A stretch of 7,074 nt of DNA from an uncultured Clostridia bacterium (GTDB lineage: Bacteria > Bacillota > Clostridia > Saccharofermentanales > Saccharofermentanaceae). The position numbers were made by a program, and so were the translations under genes. The stretch spans positions 1 through 7,074 of the forward strand of contig CAMNNN010000071.1 in NCBI GenBank assembly GCA_946545505.1. The letters are read 5' to 3'. Under the pieces are notes generated by a model. It saw only the letters and a program-made list of their open reading frames with translations. It made no database searches and was not told where the DNA came from. Positions 5,969 through 7,074 of this stretch are shown one piece after another. How positions within the stretch are numbered: the first letter of the stretch is position 1; the number at the start of each line of letters is the position of its first letter.

Positions 5969-6656
5969 AACTCTTCATATATGAAGGGGCATCTTTTCCT
6001 GTCATGAAGAGAAGATCAAGAATGCTTACAGTTCCCGTGAAGTCTCCGTAAAGCTGATCGTATTCGGGATAACCGGAATAATCCATATAATCCAGTTCTA
6101 TACCAGCCTCCTCGAAAAGCTCATCCACGATGTAATCTTTCGCAGCGGGACCGGAAAGGTAATAGGAGCCGCCGGCAGCTTTGACTATGCTGACTAGCCG
6201 TTCGGTCTTCTTGCCGACGGCATCGTACTCAGTGTCTAAAGTAAGTTTGGTCTTTATACCGAGTGTATTGCAGATTGCTGTCAGAAACATGAAGTTGATG
6301 TTGCTAAGGTAGTCTTCTTTCTCTGCTTGGCTGTACAGATCTTCGAACATGGATTTATATTCTTTAAAGTAAGGTGCCTTGGCATATGTCATTCTGATCG
6401 TATCCCAATGCTTTCTGGCCCATGAGTGGTCAGATACTAAGGTCTCGTTGATCTTCTGGTAAAACTTGCCCTTGGTGTAAACGGGGATGGAAAGCCACAG
6501 CGGACCGTTCGGAGTCTTAATGATATTTCTGTTTCTCCAGTCCCGTCTGGTGTACTGCATACTGTCGTAGATGACAAACTCATCTACGCTGTTTATGATG
6601 TCGAAGTAACCTTTCCAGGGAATATAATTAGACTGTAAAATTGCTATCTTTTTCAT
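5952..6656 (-). CDS. WbqC-like family protein (PF08889), surface-polysaccharide associated
   Basis: This 234-residue protein is full length for the family. The N-terminus AILQSNYIPWKGYFDII (5-21) matches the WbqC opening (usually QPNY, here QSNY). It is followed by DEFVIYDSMQYTRRDWRNRN (25-44), then a PLWLSIPV strand (52-59), SWARKHWDTI (78-87) and a C-terminal GPAAKDYI segment. WbqC-type proteins are encoded in O-antigen, capsule and other polysaccharide clusters. Their biochemical role is unresolved, although sugar-modifying enzyme activity has been suspected. The gene is read leftward from an extended -10 promoter and converges on hemW, overlapping it by 17 bp. No Shine-Dalgarno sequence is visible before the ATG at 6656 (AGTATCACAATC precedes it). 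The divergent neighbour is a glycosyltransferase, which supports a glycan role. Confidence 0.9.
   Translation of the reverse strand: MKKIAILQSNYIPWKGYFDIINSVDEFVIYDSMQYTRRDWRNRNIIKTPNGPLWLSIPVYTKGKFYQKINETLVSDHSWARKHWDTIRMTYAKAPYFKEYKSMFEDLYSQAEKEDYLSNINFMFLTAICNTLGIKTKLTLDTEYDAVGKKTERLVSIVKAAGGSYYLSGPAAKDYIVDELFEEAGIELDYMDYSGYPEYDQLYGDFTGTVSILDLLFMTGKDAPSYMKSFRQNP
5971..5988 (+). other. Small hairpin just after hemW, possible weak terminator
   Basis: CTTCATATATGAAG (5973-5986) is a perfect palindrome. With two more pairs (one G-U) it gives a 7-bp stem and a TATA loop, followed shortly by a T-rich CTTTTCC. It begins two bases after the hemW stop but lies inside the WbqC coding region. The stem is weak, so a terminator role is uncertain. 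Confidence 0.3.
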
Positions 6657-6677
6657 GATTGTGATACTATACTAACG

Positions 6678-6686
6678 ATTATATCA
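6678..6686 (-). promoter_or_regulatory. Extended -10 promoter for the WbqC gene
   Basis: On the minus strand the sequence reads TGATATAAT, an exact extended -10 identical to the one before the transporter. The predicted start near 6671 leaves a leader of only about 15 bases. No clear -35 is present (TATATC at the 17-bp position). Confidence 0.65.
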
Positions 6687-6706
6687 AATCAAGAGATTAT
6701 GATATA
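6680..6706. repeat. Inverted repeat spanning the divergent promoters
   Basis: TATATCA (6680-6686) and TGATATA (6700-6706) are exact reverse complements separated by 13 bases. With one base slipped the match widens to GATTATATCA and TGATATATC. The left arm overlaps the minus-strand -10 and the right arm overlaps the plus-strand -10 candidate. It may be an operator, or just reflect two promoter elements facing each other. Confidence 0.45.
6698..6703 (+). promoter_or_regulatory. Candidate -10 for the glycosyltransferase gene
   Basis: TATGAT matches the -10 consensus in five of six positions and lies 20 bases before ATG 6723. The -35 position (ACGATT, 6675-6680) is poor. A TATACT at 6668-6673 is an alternative. 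Confidence 0.3.
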
Positions 6707-6722
6707 TCGGGAGCAGGTTTTA

Positions 6723-7074
6723 ATGGATATTTCTGTTGTTATTCCTATATACGGATGCAAGAGTGCGGTGGAAGAATTGTATTCGAGATTGACGGATACT
6801 CTGTCTTCGATAACACCTGATTATGAGATCATCATGGTCAATGATGCATGCCCTCAGAATTCCTGGTCTGTTATAGAGAAGCTGGCGGATTCAGACAGAA
6901 AACTGATCGGAATAGATCTGTCAAGAAATTTCGGTCAGAGTAAAGCCATTACTGCCGGACTTGATCATGCTTCCGGTGACTATATTGTTGTAATGGACTG
7001 TGACCTTCAGGACCGCCCCGAAGAGATCAGGAAGCTGTATTCCAAGATTAAAGAAGGATACGATATCGTACTGG
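6723..7074 (+). CDS. Glycosyltransferase family 2, DPM1/GtrB-like (3' truncated by the window)
   Basis: The first 117 codons are present and the frame is open at the right edge. It starts at ATG 6723 with GGGAG (6709-6713) nine bases upstream. The GT-A fold marks are the opening strand ISVVIPIYG (3-11), the nucleotide-sugar loop IIMVNDACPQNSW (36-48), LSRNFGQSKAITAGLDHASG (66-85) and the metal-binding DxD in MDCDLQDRPEE (91-101, D92/D94). The RNFGQ and DLQDRPE blocks are typical of polyprenyl-phosphate sugar transferases such as DPM1, GtrB and ArnC. These move a sugar from a nucleotide donor to a lipid carrier at the membrane and often carry C-terminal membrane helices, which would lie outside this window. 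The divergent WbqC gene suggests the edge of a polysaccharide gene cluster. The exact donor and acceptor cannot be told. Confidence 0.93.
   Translation, partial: MDISVVIPIYGCKSAVEELYSRLTDTLSSITPDYEIIMVNDACPQNSWSVIEKLADSDRKLIGIDLSRNFGQSKAITAGLDHASGDYIVVMDCDLQDRPEEIRKLYSKIKEGYDIVL

Overview
The window looks like chromosomal DNA of an anaerobic Firmicute of class Clostridia (Lachnospiraceae- or Oscillospiraceae-like). The reasons are moderate G+C with many AGA/AGG codons, strong GGAGG ribosome binding sites, a TTG start on coaD, and a gene order (probable recG end, rsmD, coaD, then a small coiled-coil 'ATPase subunit H-like' protein) known from Clostridia. No transposase, integrase, tRNA, rRNA or CRISPR array is visible. 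The class is inferred from the proteins; the genus cannot be told.

Region 1 (1-1796) is a housekeeping operon on the plus strand. It holds the last codons of a probable RecG helicase, then RsmD (16S rRNA m2G966 methyltransferase), CoaD (coenzyme A biosynthesis) and a 167-residue coiled-coil protein of unknown function. It closes with a strong intrinsic terminator (12-bp perfect stem).

Region 2 (1828-5968) is a second plus-strand operon that starts at an extended -10 promoter. Its four genes overlap end to end: an AI-2E/PF01594 family membrane transporter, a COG4637-like AAA/ABC-type ATPase, a DUF4276-like putative TOPRIM protein, and HemW (radical-SAM heme chaperone). The overlaps of 23, 11 and 1 bp suggest co-transcription and translational coupling. 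The ATPase plus TOPRIM-like pair is the most interesting part. Its architecture resembles the two-gene ATPase/TOPRIM defence modules (PARIS, AbiL, OLD/Gabija), but its function is not established. It is wired into a transporter/heme-chaperone operon rather than a recognisable defence island, and its ATPase has an altered Walker B region.

Region 3 (5952-7074) appears to be the edge of a cell-surface polysaccharide locus. A WbqC-family gene on the minus strand converges on, and overlaps, the end of hemW. It is divergently transcribed from a GT2 glycosyltransferase (DPM1/GtrB-like) that runs off the right edge. The 66-bp gap between them holds an extended -10 promoter for the WbqC gene, a weaker candidate for the glycosyltransferase, and an inverted repeat that touches both.
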